A stretch of 23,524 nucleotides of DNA from a virus, in the IMG/VR virus record IMGVR_UViG_3300042356_000859, positions 1 to 23,524 of that record; one strand, given 5' to 3'. Below, one piece after another: positions 1-7,593 of this stretch. Numbering within the stretch: the stretch's first letter is position 1; each line of letters begins with the position of its first letter. The notes under the pieces were generated by a model. It searched no databases. It saw nothing but the letters and a program-made list of their open reading frames with translations, and was not told the origin of the DNA. The position numbers and the translations under genes are program-made.

Positions 1-3
1 ACG

Positions 4-40
4 GTGTCATCCCAGACTTGCAAGAAATCTGCGATGACAC
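4..40. repeat. Imperfect hairpin
   Basis: Arms 4-11 (GTGTCATC) and 33-40 (GATGACAC) are exact reverse complements. After one C/C mismatch the pairing continues with CAGA (13-16) and TCTG (28-31). No T-run follows on either strand, so it is not a normal intrinsic terminator. Confidence 0.6.
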
Positions 41-44
41 ACCA

Positions 45-114
45 CCATCACTTTGCCCGCCCGGCCACTCCGGGACTTCGCGCTGCGGGCAATGAACCCC
101 GGGCAAAGTGATGG
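45..114. repeat. 15-bp perfect inverted repeat with inner hairpin
   Basis: Bases 45-59 (CCATCACTTTGCCCG) and 100-114 are exact reverse complements separated by 40 bp. Inside lies a second hairpin, CCCGG (60-64) with CCGGG (70-74). It could be a binding site, an origin cruciform or a folded transcript end. No T-tract is present. Confidence 0.65.
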
Positions 115-168
115 CGCTAGGGATTCCACCCAGCCCCACTTCTCTTTATCGCCCGCGTGTCCAGGGCT

Positions 169-184
169 ATCTGCTTCGGTAGAT
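169..184. other. Small TTCG-capped hairpin
   Basis: ATCTGC (169-174), loop TTCG (175-178), GTAGAT (179-184), with one G-T wobble. C(UUCG)G is a very stable tetraloop when read on the plus strand. No T-tract follows, so termination is not supported. It lies just beyond the stop of the weak minus-strand ORF ending at 184. Confidence 0.45.
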
Positions 185-441
185 TAAGATCTGCAGCACG
201 CTCCAGGAGTTATCCGCCGAAGCGGCCCACATCTACCAGATGGGTATGTTTCGGCGGACAGTGTATCACAAAATGTTGGCCCTACAACGATCGCGTCAAA
301 CTGTGCCTGCGCTAGACCCGTCAGAAGCGCTTTGTAGGGCGCTGGTAGCCTACACAGAAGCAGCAAGAGGTCGATGTCCCTTTGCTCCATCGGCAAGGCC
401 ATCTGCGGTTGTGCCGCAGTGGCTTTGCGACGTTTAGCCAT
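184..441 (-). CDS. Possible small basic protein (weak)
   Basis: This would be an 85-residue protein beginning MAKRRKATAA, with a leucine-rich helix-like middle (LLLLLCRLPAPYKALL) and an odd Cys/Arg-rich tail. The first half looks more protein-like than the surrounding shadow frames and could be a small phage regulator. No clear ribosome-binding site precedes the ATG at 441. The frame stays open upstream to about 612, and the hairpin 213-258 and promoter 260-287 both lie inside it. It may equally be chance coding in a control region. Confidence 0.25.
   Translation of the reverse strand: MAKRRKATAAQPQMALPMEQRDIDLLLLLCRLPAPYKALLTGLAQAQFDAIVVGPTFCDTLSAETYPSGRCGPLRRITPGACCRS
213..258. repeat. 9-bp inverted repeat with nested hairpin
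   Basis: TCCGCCGAA (213-221) and TTCGGCGGA (250-258) are exact reverse complements. Nested inside are CATCT (230-234) and AGATG (238-242). It sits immediately downstream of the -10 of the predicted leftward promoter (260-265), so it could be an operator or the first hairpin of a leftward transcript. Confidence 0.55.
260..287 (-). promoter_or_regulatory. Probable leftward promoter
   Basis: On the minus strand, TTGTAG (282-287) and TACACT (260-265) are separated by 16 bp. The spacer contains GGCCAACATTTTGT (268-281), nearly identical to the spacer of the plus-strand tRNA/late promoter at 14972-15000 (GGCAAACATTTTGT). The sequence similarity is direct. Promoter activity is inferred. It would transcribe off the left edge of the window. 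Confidence 0.45.
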
Positions 442-566
442 CCTGGGCACTGATTCCAAGCTGCCCATTCTTGATGCCTGCCTGCGCCCGATTTGCGGCA
501 GGGAAAACCCGGAGAAATCCACTAGGACCCGCGACGACCTTGTCACGTCTGAGACGCAACAAACGG

Positions 567-595
567 TTGCTGCATAAAACAGCATGTTGTACAAT
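567..595 (+). promoter_or_regulatory. Probable early rightward promoter
   Basis: TTGCTG (567-572), 17-bp spacer, TACAAT (590-595): a reasonable sigma70-type match. Just upstream is GCAAC (556-560) with GTTGC (566-570), an inverted repeat overlapping the -35. The 11-mer ACGCAACAAAC (554-564) recurs exactly in the promoter region at 12642-12652. It would drive the replication operon through a roughly 170-nt leader. Confidence 0.5.
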
Positions 596-630
596 CCACA
601 CACCCGGCCCACTCAGGACCGGCCCAAGCC

Positions 631-768
631 CCACGCGACCTTTAGCCGGAGAGCGTGGATTCGGTAGCAGAAGAGGCCTTTGGGAGAGGGAGCGAACCAC
701 TTGTGGTTGGCCCTCGATCTTTTGCGAGGGAGGCTAAACGCTTCTCTCTCGCCCAAAGGCCGGAAAGG
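631..768 (+). ncRNA. Folded 5' leader RNA of replication operon
   Basis: A first hairpin pairs CCACGC (631-636) with GCGTGG (653-658). A second, larger fold has a perfect 10-bp base stem, GGCCTTTGGG (675-684) with 752-761. It continues as a near-continuous purine/pyrimidine helix (685-694 with 739-750) and encloses two hairpins: AACCA/TGGTT (695-699/704-708) and CCCTCG/CGAGGG (711-716/725-730). The Shine-Dalgarno GGAAAGG (762-768) follows the closing stem directly, and an alternative AAAGG lies within the stem. This geometry suggests a cis-acting regulatory leader controlling translation of the gene at 774. The family is not recognised, and no terminator hairpin is visible. Confidence 0.5.
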
Positions 769-773
769 TTTTT

Positions 774-1798
<1,025 letters not shown>

Positions 1799-1802
<4 letters not shown>

Positions 1803-2440
1803 GTCCAGATCTGATCAGGGCCGTCGCAGTGACGGCTGAGTTATGCGGCCGCACTTTCAGCGAGCCGGCCGCTCGGATGTTTGTGTCCGACCTGTCCGCC
1901 TACCCTGAAGACCAGGTGATGCGCGCGCTGACACGCTGCCGCAAAGAGGTGCGCGGCGTGCTGACCGTGGCGGACGTCATCTCCCGACTCGACGATGGTA
2001 GGCCCGGCGTTGAAGAGGCCTGGGCAATGCTGCCCCGCAGCGAGTACGAGTCGGCGGTGTGGACGGATGAGATGCGCGATGCGTTTGCGGTTGCCGGCGC
2101 TTTGCTTGACGAGGGCGACGAGGTTGCTGCCCGCATGGCGTTCAAAGAGGTCTACAGCCGCAAGCTGATCGAGGCTCGCGACAAAGGCGCTCGCGTCAAC
2201 TGGACGGCAACCCTTGGCCATGACAAGCGTTTGCGCGAGCAGGCAATCAACCGCGCCGTCGAGATGGGTCGCATTGACAGCAGCTATGCCGCCGGCCTGC
2301 TGCCAGCGCCGGAGCAGTACAGCCCCGAGATTGCCGGTCTGCTTGGCGGTCCTCAGGCCGCCTCGGGTCCGCCGGAGCACATTCGCGCAAAGCTGGCTGA
2401 GTTGCGCGCCGAGCTGCTGAAGAAGGGGGCGCCGCCATGA
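1799..2440 (+). CDS. Replication-associated protein, helicase-loader-like
   Basis: 213 residues. The N-terminal region (about 5-60: TAELCGRTFSEPAARMFVSDL then a VADVISRLD stretch) resembles the small helical domain of phage replicative helicase loader/inhibitor proteins such as SPP1 G39P. The rest is helical and charged. Position directly after the DUF1376 protein supports a replisome role. This is a resemblance by pattern and context, not a firm family assignment. The start is the ATG at 1799, overlapping the previous stop as ATGA. The frame is open further upstream, but that part is a shadow of the preceding gene. Confidence 0.6.
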
Positions 2441-2589
2441 GCCTGCGTGATCACTGCAACGAAGAGGAGCTCGAGGCTCATCGCATCCTGGACCTGGTAA
2501 AGGCCGGATTTCATGTGCCTCAGTACCAGATCAAGCGAGCGCTGTTCGTTCTGGGCGACGGCGTTGGAATTGTTTCAAAGAAAGACTGA
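2437..2589 (+). CDS. Small protein, 50 aa
   Basis: A 50-residue ORF (starts MSLRDHCNEEELEAHR, ends GIVSKKD) begins at an ATG overlapping the previous stop (ATGA) and ends one base before the next ATG. The N-terminal half is acidic and helical, followed by QYQIKRALFVLGDG. No family is recognised. The tight spacing on both sides is the main support that it is translated. Confidence 0.6.
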   Translation: MSLRDHCNEEELEAHRILDLVKAGFHVPQYQIKRALFVLGDGVGIVSKKD

Positions 2590-2590
2590 A

Positions 2591-2794
2591 ATGCAAGATC
2601 ATCAACTGCGAGTTGTTCAGGAGAAAACTGAACTCGACACAAAAATTCAGAGCCTCTCGAGCTTCACCAAGCTCGACCTGTTCAAGACCGGTGTAGCCGA
2701 GGATGAAAAGCTGCGCATGCTGCGTCAGCTGGCGATTATGCGGGCCTACAGCCAGATCTTGGGCGAGCGCATCGCTGCGTTTGGGGTGGCGTGA
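2591..2794 (+). CDS. Small coiled-coil phage protein (crAss001_48-like)
   Basis: 67 residues, starting MQDHQLRVVQEKTELD. The pattern QxRVxxExxELDxKIxxLxxF, followed by an EDEKLRMLRQLAIMRAYSxxLGERI helix, matches a widespread small phage family often labelled crAss001_48-related. Its function is unknown. The frame is open upstream to 2513, but that extension overlaps the 50-aa gene, and the ATG at 2591 immediately follows that gene's stop. The stop shares one base with the next start (TGATG). Confidence 0.65.
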   Translation: MQDHQLRVVQEKTELDTKIQSLSSFTKLDLFKTGVAEDEKLRMLRQLAIMRAYSQILGERIAAFGVA

Positions 2795-3267
2795 TGGCCG
2801 AATTGATCATGATTCGCCTGCATAGCGGCGGCCTAATCCCGGCCACAGACGAAGACGCCGAAGCGCTGCGCAAGATCAAGGCGGGCACCGCGGTGCGCGT
2901 CGAGGTTCGTCAGATCCGCAACTACAAGTTCCTGCAGAAGTGGTTCACGCTTGCGAAATATGCTTTTGACATCTGGTCGGAAACCGTGCCGCCTCAGGAA
3001 TACAAGGGTCACCCGGTGCGGCCGAGCTTTGACCGGTTTCGCAAGGACCTGATTATTTTGTCAGGCAGGTTCGACGCCACGTACAACGCCCGCGGCGAGG
3101 TGCGTCTCGAGGCGAAGTCGATCAGCTTTGCCAGCATGAGCGAGGATGACTTTGAGAGGCTCTACTCGGAAACAATTTCAGTGGTGCTCGGAAAAATTCT
3201 GGGCGGCACACGTATGACCGAGGACCAGCTGCGCAACCATGTGGACAACGTCCTGGCATACACATAA
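2794..3267 (+). CDS. DUF1367 family protein
   Basis: 157 residues. The opening (MAELIMIRLHSGGLIPATDEDAE, then VRQIRNYKFLQKWFTLAKYAFDIW) matches DUF1367, a phage family related to E. coli prophage YbcN and usually found in recombination/nin-like regions next to Holliday-junction or nuclease genes. Here it precedes HU-like, DUF1064 and DUF1364 genes, the same neighbourhood. A GTG at 2791 is also possible, but the ATG at 2794 gives the TGATG overlap used elsewhere in this operon. Confidence 0.75.
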   Translation: MAELIMIRLHSGGLIPATDEDAEALRKIKAGTAVRVEVRQIRNYKFLQKWFTLAKYAFDIWSETVPPQEYKGHPVRPSFDRFRKDLIILSGRFDATYNARGEVRLEAKSISFASMSEDDFERLYSETISVVLGKILGGTRMTEDQLRNHVDNVLAYT

Positions 3268-3279
3268 TTTTTCGGGGTG

Positions 3280-3308
3280 CAGCATTTTGTTGGCTGTTGT
3301 GGTATAAA
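3280..3308 (+). promoter_or_regulatory. Possible extended -10 promoter before HU-like gene
   Basis: TATAAA (3303-3308) preceded by TGG (3300-3302) forms an extended -10 (TGn). The upstream part, CAGCATTTTGTTGGC (3280-3294), resembles the AT-rich element found in other promoter gaps of this window. No good -35 is seen at the usual spacing. It lies in the only real gap within the early operon. Confidence 0.4.
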
Positions 3309-3339
3309 TCGGCCGTCATAAACAACCTGTTGCACCAAG

Positions 3340-3621
3340 ATGCTGAAAAATGAATTGATCAAGCGGGTGGCCTACGTGAGCGGCCGACCCCAGGACGTCG
3401 TCCGCGGCGTCCTTGATGCCACGACCGCCGTCGTCCGCCGCGCCGTGTCCAAGGGCGAGAACGTCATGCTGTTCGGTTTGGGTGTCATAAAAATCGTCGA
3501 GCGCGGCGAAAAAAGAGCCAGAAATATCCACACCGGCGAGACCGTGATCGTGCCTCCGCGCAAGGTCGTTGTGCTCAAGCCGAGCGATCCGCTGAACGAG
3601 GCTGCGAACAGGGGGAATTGA
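3340..3621 (+). CDS. HU/IHF-like DNA-binding protein
   Basis: 93 residues with the HU/IHF layout. Helices occupy about 1-40 (NELIKRVAYVSGRPQDVV). They are followed by GLGVIKIVERGEKRARNIHTG and VPPRKVVVLKPSDPLNE, the beta-arm and C-terminal strand of the family. The length is normal for HU. It should bind and bend DNA as a dimer, and in a phage it may support replication, packaging or regulation. It has its own upstream gap with a possible promoter, and its stop shares a base with the next start. Confidence 0.85.
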   Translation: MLKNELIKRVAYVSGRPQDVVRGVLDATTAVVRRAVSKGENVMLFGLGVIKIVERGEKRARNIHTGETVIVPPRKVVVLKPSDPLNEAANRGN

Positions 3622-3992
3622 TGTCCCAGGCAGCACCAGGTCGCCGCGTGCGGTCAAAGTACGGCGCCACCCGCGTTCAAATTGACGGCCACGTTTTCGC
3701 CAGCAAGGCGGAGAGCAAGCGCTACCTGCAGCTCAAGGAGCTGGAGCGCCTTGGCCAAATCGACAGCCTTGAGCTTCAGCCTCGCTATGAGCTGGTGACC
3801 GGCGTCAGGTATTCGGATGCCGCTCGCGCGACGCCAGCGCTGCGCTATCAGGCCGACTTCCGCTATCGCAACAACGGCGAGCTGGTGGTCGAGGATGTCA
3901 AGGGCGGCCCGGTAACGGAAGGTTTTCGCATCAAGAAGCATTTGATGCTGGCAATCCACCGCATCGAGGTCAAGGAAGTGAGGATCAAATGA
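3621..3992 (+). CDS. DUF1064 protein, PD-(D/E)XK nuclease-like
   Basis: 123 residues. SKAESKRYLQL (E31), YQADFRY (D79) and VVEDVKG (E91/D92, K94) give the E...D...(D/E)xK arrangement of PD-(D/E)XK nucleases, as known for DUF1064 phage proteins. These often take the place of a Holliday-junction or other structure-specific endonuclease. The start is the ATG at 3621, preceded by GGGGGA and overlapping the HU-like stop (TGATG). The nuclease role is inferred from motifs. Confidence 0.7.
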   Translation: MSQAAPGRRVRSKYGATRVQIDGHVFASKAESKRYLQLKELERLGQIDSLELQPRYELVTGVRYSDAARATPALRYQADFRYRNNGELVVEDVKGGPVTEGFRIKKHLMLAIHRIEVKEVRIK

Positions 3993-4498
3993 CCGGTCAT
4001 TCGTCAGTTCTTGAGCGCCTCGGCGTTGCCTACGGGTCCAGCGACCTATCCTTTGATTCCAACCACAGAAATGACCTTGATTTTGTGGTGGCTGCTGGAA
4101 TTGCCGCGTCACGTTATGGCAAGGCCGCGTCGCCTGTAATGCGCGTGCATTACGCGAACTCGCCGGCAGACCTCAATTTCGCGTTCCGGGCTGTCATCTC
4201 CATGGTCCGGCGCTTCAATGCAAAGCGCAACTGGCGCCTGAACGGCAAGTCGATGCAGGTGGTGGCGTTGCATGCGCTGTCACACCACGTTGACCCTATT
4301 TGCCCGCACTGCCACGGCCGCAAGTTTGAGTTGATCGAGGGTGCGCCGGCGCTTTCGGCGAGGGCTTGTAGGCACTGCCACGGCACTGGCCGCAGGCCCG
4401 TCCAGAAAAAGCATCGCGAGCACATCGAGGCGGTCATTTCTGCGCTCGAGCAGATCGATGCGGTCACGGAGCGGGCGGTGGCTCGGTTGGTGAGGTAG
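3989..4498 (+). CDS. DnaJ-like zinc-finger protein, candidate late antiterminator
   Basis: 169 residues. Two CxxCxG motifs (C105/C108 and C127/C130) form a zinc-binding module like that of DnaJ and some lambdoid Q antiterminators. It is followed by a basic stretch (GRRPVQKKHREH) and a C-terminal helix. The N-terminal half is mixed helix (FRAVISMVRRFNAKRNW). Its position late in the early operon, together with a promoter-terminator arrangement ahead of the lysis genes at 15 kb, makes a Q-like role attractive. The sequence alone does not prove this. The start overlaps the previous stop (ATGA). Confidence 0.55.
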   Translation: MTGHSSVLERLGVAYGSSDLSFDSNHRNDLDFVVAAGIAASRYGKAASPVMRVHYANSPADLNFAFRAVISMVRRFNAKRNWRLNGKSMQVVALHALSHHVDPICPHCHGRKFELIEGAPALSARACRHCHGTGRRPVQKKHREHIEAVISALEQIDAVTERAVARLVR

Positions 4499-4500
4499 GC

Positions 4501-4965
4501 ATGACTGAGTTTGTCCACAAAGAAGCATTCAATCTGCTGTGCCTTGATTTGATAGGCGGGGGTAGCGCCAGGCAGGTGTACACATCGCCCATCCGGCCTG
4601 ATTGCGTAGTCAAAGTTGAGGGCGGCGCCAAGAGCTTCCAGAACGTCGCCGAGTGGCAAGTCTGGCAAGAAGTCAAAGACACACCCATGGCCAAGTGGTT
4701 TGCGCCCTGTGTTGAGATCAGCCCCAGCGGCAGCGTGCTGCTGATGAAGCGCACCGAGCCTGCGCCAGCTTCGATGTACCCGCGCCGCGTGCCTGGTTTC
4801 TTCGCCGATCTAAAGCGAGAGAACTGGGGTATGTATGAGGGCCGCATGGTCTGCTGCGATTACGGGGTAAGCAACCTTGTGAGCTGCGGCATGACGGCTG
4901 GAACCGTTGCGGCCAAGTGGTGGGCCTTGGATGTCTACGGGTTTGTGCCGGACGGGGCGAAGTGA
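4501..4965 (+). CDS. Miniature protein-kinase-like protein
   Basis: 154 residues that carry the protein-kinase motifs in the right order: a glycine-rich loop (GGGSARQVY, 19-27), VVKVE with K38, an Glu-bearing segment (WQVWQEV, about 52-58), a hinge-like LLMKRTEPA (81-89), a catalytic-loop-like DLKREN (D103, K105, N108) and DYG (120-122). The N108-to-D120 spacing is close to that in true kinases. Only about 32 residues follow DYG, so the activation-segment APE motif and most of the C-lobe are missing. It could be a minimal kinase, a small-molecule phosphotransferase relative or a pseudokinase decoy. RBS GAGGT lies just upstream of the ATG. Confidence 0.55.
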   Translation: MTEFVHKEAFNLLCLDLIGGGSARQVYTSPIRPDCVVKVEGGAKSFQNVAEWQVWQEVKDTPMAKWFAPCVEISPSGSVLLMKRTEPAPASMYPRRVPGFFADLKRENWGMYEGRMVCCDYGVSNLVSCGMTAGTVAAKWWALDVYGFVPDGAK

Positions 4966-5459
4966 TGCTGCGCCGCACCGGGTTCAAGAAGCCGACCATC
5001 GAGCGCAAGCCGGTGGTGTACACGCCCATCCCCGAGAGCGTGCGCCGCCGGGTGAGTTCCGGCCCGGTTGCATTGGTGGCCTTGCCAAAGACTGTGCGCG
5101 AGGAGAATGCTCACTACCGGGCCATGGCTCGCGACAAGGAGTGCCAGCTGATTGTCCCGGGGGTGTGCAGCTTCGACCGCTCCACGGTGGTCCTGGCGCA
5201 CAGCAACTGGCATGACAAGGGCGCACATCGTAAGGCGTCGGACTTCTGGGGTGTGTGGGGCTGCTATGCGTGCCACACCTGGCTGGACCAGGGCGCGGCC
5301 CTGAAGGCTCAGAAACAGTTTGCGTTTGATCGAGGCTTGATCCGCATGGCTTCAGAGCTCGAGAAGATCGTGGCTGATGACGGCCAGAAGGCCCGAGACC
5401 GCGAGGCTGCGGCCTGGGCCTTGGAAAGAATCAAGGCCGCCCGCTCCGACCCGGCTTGA
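4965..5459 (+). CDS. YbcO-like nuclease (DUF1364)
   Basis: 164 residues. The core (RDKECQLIVPGVC, TVVLAHSNWHDKG, GVWGCYACHTWLD) carries C60, C68, H79, C100, C103 and H104, the Cys/His pattern of DUF1364, the HNH-like prophage DNase family of YbcO. A basic N-terminus (MLRRTGFKKP) and a helical C-terminus extend it beyond YbcO's usual ~96 residues. The start is the ATG at 4965, sharing a base with the previous stop. It likely acts in DNA recombination or processing. The last 29 bp overlap tail-to-tail with the minus-strand gene 5431-5943. Confidence 0.7.
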   Translation: MLRRTGFKKPTIERKPVVYTPIPESVRRRVSSGPVALVALPKTVREENAHYRAMARDKECQLIVPGVCSFDRSTVVLAHSNWHDKGAHRKASDFWGVWGCYACHTWLDQGAALKAQKQFAFDRGLIRMASELEKIVADDGQKARDREAAAWALERIKAARSDPA

Positions 5460-5943
5460 CCTCTGCAAGCTGCTGGCCAATTGTCATCGCCAGCTCGCGT
5501 GCGATGCGCTCGACCAAGACGTCCTCGGGTGTCGCCAGCACCGCCTCTTCGCTGACGGCATAGCCCCACTGGCCGTCGCCAAACAAGACTTTGCAGTGGA
5601 CGGCCATGTCGAGCCCGTCCCTGTTCACCATTGAGAGCATCACCGGCAGCGGCACGGTCTTCGACTGGTTGTGAAAGAAGGCGCGGCCATCGTCCACCAC
5701 AGCCGAGTGCGTGAACATGTGCATGGGGCTCCTGGCCGGGCCATCAAGGCGCTTGGCCTCGGGCTCAAACAGAACCGACATTCGACCAACGATGCGCTTG
5801 GCGTCGCCGATCTCTTGCTCGAGCTGGCGCTTGCGTTCTCCGACGTGGACAAGGAGGGCGCGATCCATTTGCAGGGCTCTCTCCAGCTCGGCCACACGCT
5901 CGCGGGCTGCGCGGCGTTGGTTGCGTCCGAAACGCCTGCTCAT
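5431..5943 (-). CDS. Hypothetical protein with N-terminal coiled coil
   Basis: 170 residues. The first ~55 residues are charged and coiled-coil-like ([35 protein letters not shown]). The middle contains [19 protein letters not shown] and the end is a helical region. No family is recognised. It is the last gene of the long minus-strand unit, its start overlapping the thyA stop (ATGA). It converges on the plus-strand early operon with a 29-bp overlap. Confidence 0.65.
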   Translation of the reverse strand: MSRRFGRNQRRAARERVAELERALQMDRALLVHVGERKRQLEQEIGDAKRIVGRMSVLFEPEAKRLDGPARSPMHMFTHSAVVDDGRAFFHNQSKTVPLPVMLSMVNRDGLDMAVHCKVLFGDGQWGYAVSEEAVLATPEDVLVERIARELAMTIGQQLAEVKPGRSGRP

Positions 5944-6734
5944 ACGGCCACCGGCGCTTTGATTGCTGGGTGGTGTTCGTAGCCGATAACCTCGAAGTCC
6001 TCTGGCTTGTAGCCGAAGATGGAGTCAGGCTTGCGATTGATCTTGAGGGCAGGGGGCGCGTATGAGAAGCGCTCCAACTGCAGATCGACCTGGTTAAAGT
6101 GATTGCTGTAGATGTGGCAGTCGCCACCGGTCCAGATGAACTCACCGAGCTCGAGGTCGCATTGCTGGGCCACCATGTGGGTCAGGAGCGCGTAGCTGGC
6201 GATGTTGAAGGGCACGCCCAGGAACATGTCTGCGCTGCGCTGGTAGAGCTGGCAGGACAGCTTGCCGTCGGTGACGTCGAACTGGAAGAGGGTGTGGCAC
6301 GGAGCCAGGGCCATCATCGGGATCTCGACCGGGTTCCAGGCGCTGACGATGTGGCGGCGGCCGTGTGGGTCGCGCTTGATGCCCTCGATCACCTGCGTGA
6401 TCTGGTCAATCGGGCCGCGCACGCTTGGCCAGCTGCGCCATTGAGCGCCGTACACCGGACCCAGGTCGCCATTCTCATCGGCCCACTCATCCCATATCGT
6501 GCAGCCCATGGCCTGCAGATCCTTGACGTTAGTGCTGCCGGTCAAGAACCAGAGCAGCTCAGCGACGACCGACTTGAAGTGAACCTTCTTTGTGGTCACC
6601 AGGGGAAAGCCATCGGCCAGGTCGAAGCGCATCTGCTGGCCGAACATGCTTACCGTGCCGGTGCCAGTGCGATCTGATTTTGGTTTTCCGTGTGCGCGGA
6701 TGCGGGCGAGGAGATATTCGTATTCGCTGATCAT
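5940..6734 (-). CDS. thyA: Thymidylate synthase
   Basis: 264 residues, the same length as E. coli ThyA. It converts dUMP to dTMP using methylenetetrahydrofolate and so feeds phage DNA synthesis. Visible motifs are SDRTGTGT (phosphate-binding Arg22), [18 protein letters not shown], the catalytic Cys146 in [20 protein letters not shown] and [11 protein letters not shown], and the C-terminus ends KAPVAV as the family requires for closure. The start is the ATG at 6734, with AAGGA upstream. The frame is open further upstream, but that part is a shadow of the preceding gene. Its start overlaps that gene's stop (ATGA). All key residues seen are intact, so it should be active. Confidence 0.97.
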   Translation of the reverse strand: MISEYEYLLARIRAHGKPKSDRTGTGTVSMFGQQMRFDLADGFPLVTTKKVHFKSVVAELLWFLTGSTNVKDLQAMGCTIWDEWADENGDLGPVYGAQWRSWPSVRGPIDQITQVIEGIKRDPHGRRHIVSAWNPVEIPMMALAPCHTLFQFDVTDGKLSCQLYQRSADMFLGVPFNIASYALLTHMVAQQCDLELGEFIWTGGDCHIYSNHFNQVDLQLERFSYAPPALKINRKPDSIFGYKPEDFEVIGYEHHPAIKAPVAV

Positions 6735-6931
6735 TCTTTGTCCTTGAAAGTTGGAAGTGGTGCCCAGTGCGTGAATCCCTGGCCCTTGTGGTAATTGCCG
6801 TAGACCGCCACACCCATGCGGCGGTTGATGAGCTGCAGCTTGCCGCTCGGTGGCGACTGTTCTTCCACGGCGATCCAGTGGATTGTCGTGTCGACGACCG
6901 CTGCGCCGTCGGTGGTTTTCTTGATGGTCAC
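6731..6931 (-). CDS. DUF551-like small protein
   Basis: 66 residues. The pattern [21 protein letters not shown] followed by GFTHWAPLP is that of DUF551, a short phage domain of unknown function with a terminal THW.PLP motif. The start is a GTG at 6931 overlapping the previous stop (GTGA). The next in-frame Met is inside the domain, so GTG is preferred. Its stop overlaps the thyA start. Confidence 0.7.
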   Translation of the reverse strand: MTIKKTTDGAAVVDTTIHWIAVEEQSPPSGKLQLINRRMGVAVYGNYHKGQGFTHWAPLPTFKDKE

Positions 6932-7164
6932 TTCGCTTCTTTCTTCGCCATTGCGGCGTGGTATTTATTGAGCCATTTTCTGAACGCTGGCCAGACCGGG
7001 TCATTTTCGCCGACCGGCTCGTAGGGTTTGTTGCCGGCCGAGTCGTATGAGAACGAAGGCCCGCAGTAGGTGTGATAGTCGACCCACACGTAGCGATTGC
7101 CGACGTGTAGGCGACCCCAAGGGTTGGTGCAGACGATGCCGCCAGGGATGCGCGTGCAGGTCAT
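6928..7164 (-). CDS. Hypothetical phage protein, 78 aa
   Basis: 78 residues, starting [16 protein letters not shown] and rich in aromatic residues ([17 protein letters not shown]). It ends in a helical lysine-rich tail. Small proteins of this look are common in phage accessory blocks, but no function is known to me. The ATG at 7164 overlaps the previous stop (ATGA). Upstream codons in frame are a shadow of the neighbour. Confidence 0.6.
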   Translation of the reverse strand: MTCTRIPGGIVCTNPWGRLHVGNRYVWVDYHTYCGPSFSYDSAGNKPYEPVGENDPVWPAFRKWLNKYHAAMAKKEAK

Positions 7165-7370
7165 GCGGCAACCCTCAGGGCTTCTCGGTACATCGAGCCC
7201 ACCAGGATCGCCAGCAGAATTGCAGCACCCAGTGCCAGCCTGCCGATGAGCAGAAGCGGGATGCTGGGCCGATCTCGGTCGAGGATCTCCTTGGCGCGGC
7301 GGATTCGCTCCACGCGCACGGGGCAGTCTCTGCCTTGCCGGCAATTGCCGTAGTCATCGCAGCAGTTCAT
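7161..7370 (-). CDS. Small membrane protein with N-terminal Cys cluster
   Basis: 69 residues. Cysteines at the start (MNCCDDYGNCRQGRDC) could bind metal. A charged helix follows, then one hydrophobic segment (about 38-60, LLLIGRLALGAAILLAILVG), likely a membrane anchor. It is a typical orphan phage gene. The start is the ATG at 7370, and the gene overlaps its upstream neighbour by 17 bp. Confidence 0.6.
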   Translation of the reverse strand: MNCCDDYGNCRQGRDCPVRVERIRRAKEILDRDRPSIPLLLIGRLALGAAILLAILVGSMYREALRVAA

Positions 7371-7593
7371 TGTCGTTATCCAATCTTGGTGGCTTCTTGT
7401 TGGCAGCCTTTGTTTTTCCGATCCGGTTGCCGATGTGGTACTTCAGGCAGACCGTGCATTTGTAGGCGTTCATCGGCGTCGTGCGCCTTTGGGGCGACAG
7501 CTTGGCCACTTTGTTGGCCAGGGCCGCTGTCTCGAATGCCTGCTTGCCTGCGCAGGTGGTGATCTGCCAATCGCCGTTTGTGGGCGTCTTCAT
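7354..7593 (-). CDS. Small phage protein with CxxC motif
   Basis: 79 residues. After an N-terminal half rich in Ala and Lys (GKQAFETAALANKVAKLS) comes MNAYKCTVCLKYHIGNRIG, a CxxC...H motif resembling half of a zinc ribbon, then a basic tail. This architecture recurs in many proteobacterial phages as an unnamed protein. A nucleic-acid-binding role is possible but not shown. The ATG at 7593 overlaps the previous stop. Confidence 0.65.
   Translation of the reverse strand: MKTPTNGDWQITTCAGKQAFETAALANKVAKLSPQRRTTPMNAYKCTVCLKYHIGNRIGKTKAANKKPPRLDNDNELLR

Larger units (their letters stand above)
1..773. other. Gene-poor, structured control region
   Basis: No convincing gene covers this stretch. 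It contains several separate inverted repeats (4-40, 45-114, 169-184, 213-258, 631-658, 675-761), a probable leftward promoter near 260-287 and a probable rightward promoter near 567-595. The combination of divergent promoters and cruciform-capable repeats beside a replication operon fits a phage early-control region or a replication origin. That role is inferred from layout. A leftward gene could begin at about position 10 (ATG on the minus strand) and run off the left edge, but too little of it is present to call. Confidence 0.5.

Noticed and set aside
471-737. Plus-strand ORF across the leader region
   Set aside because: It runs through the predicted promoter and leader RNA, has no RBS and no protein-like segment. 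The real gene starts at 774.
6099-6677. 192-residue plus-strand ORF opposite thyA
   Set aside because: Antisense to an intact thymidylate synthase with all motifs present.
6735-7004. N-terminal extension of thyA
   Set aside because: The open frame continues upstream, but the ATG at 6734 has an RBS, gives exactly the family length, and overlaps the previous stop.
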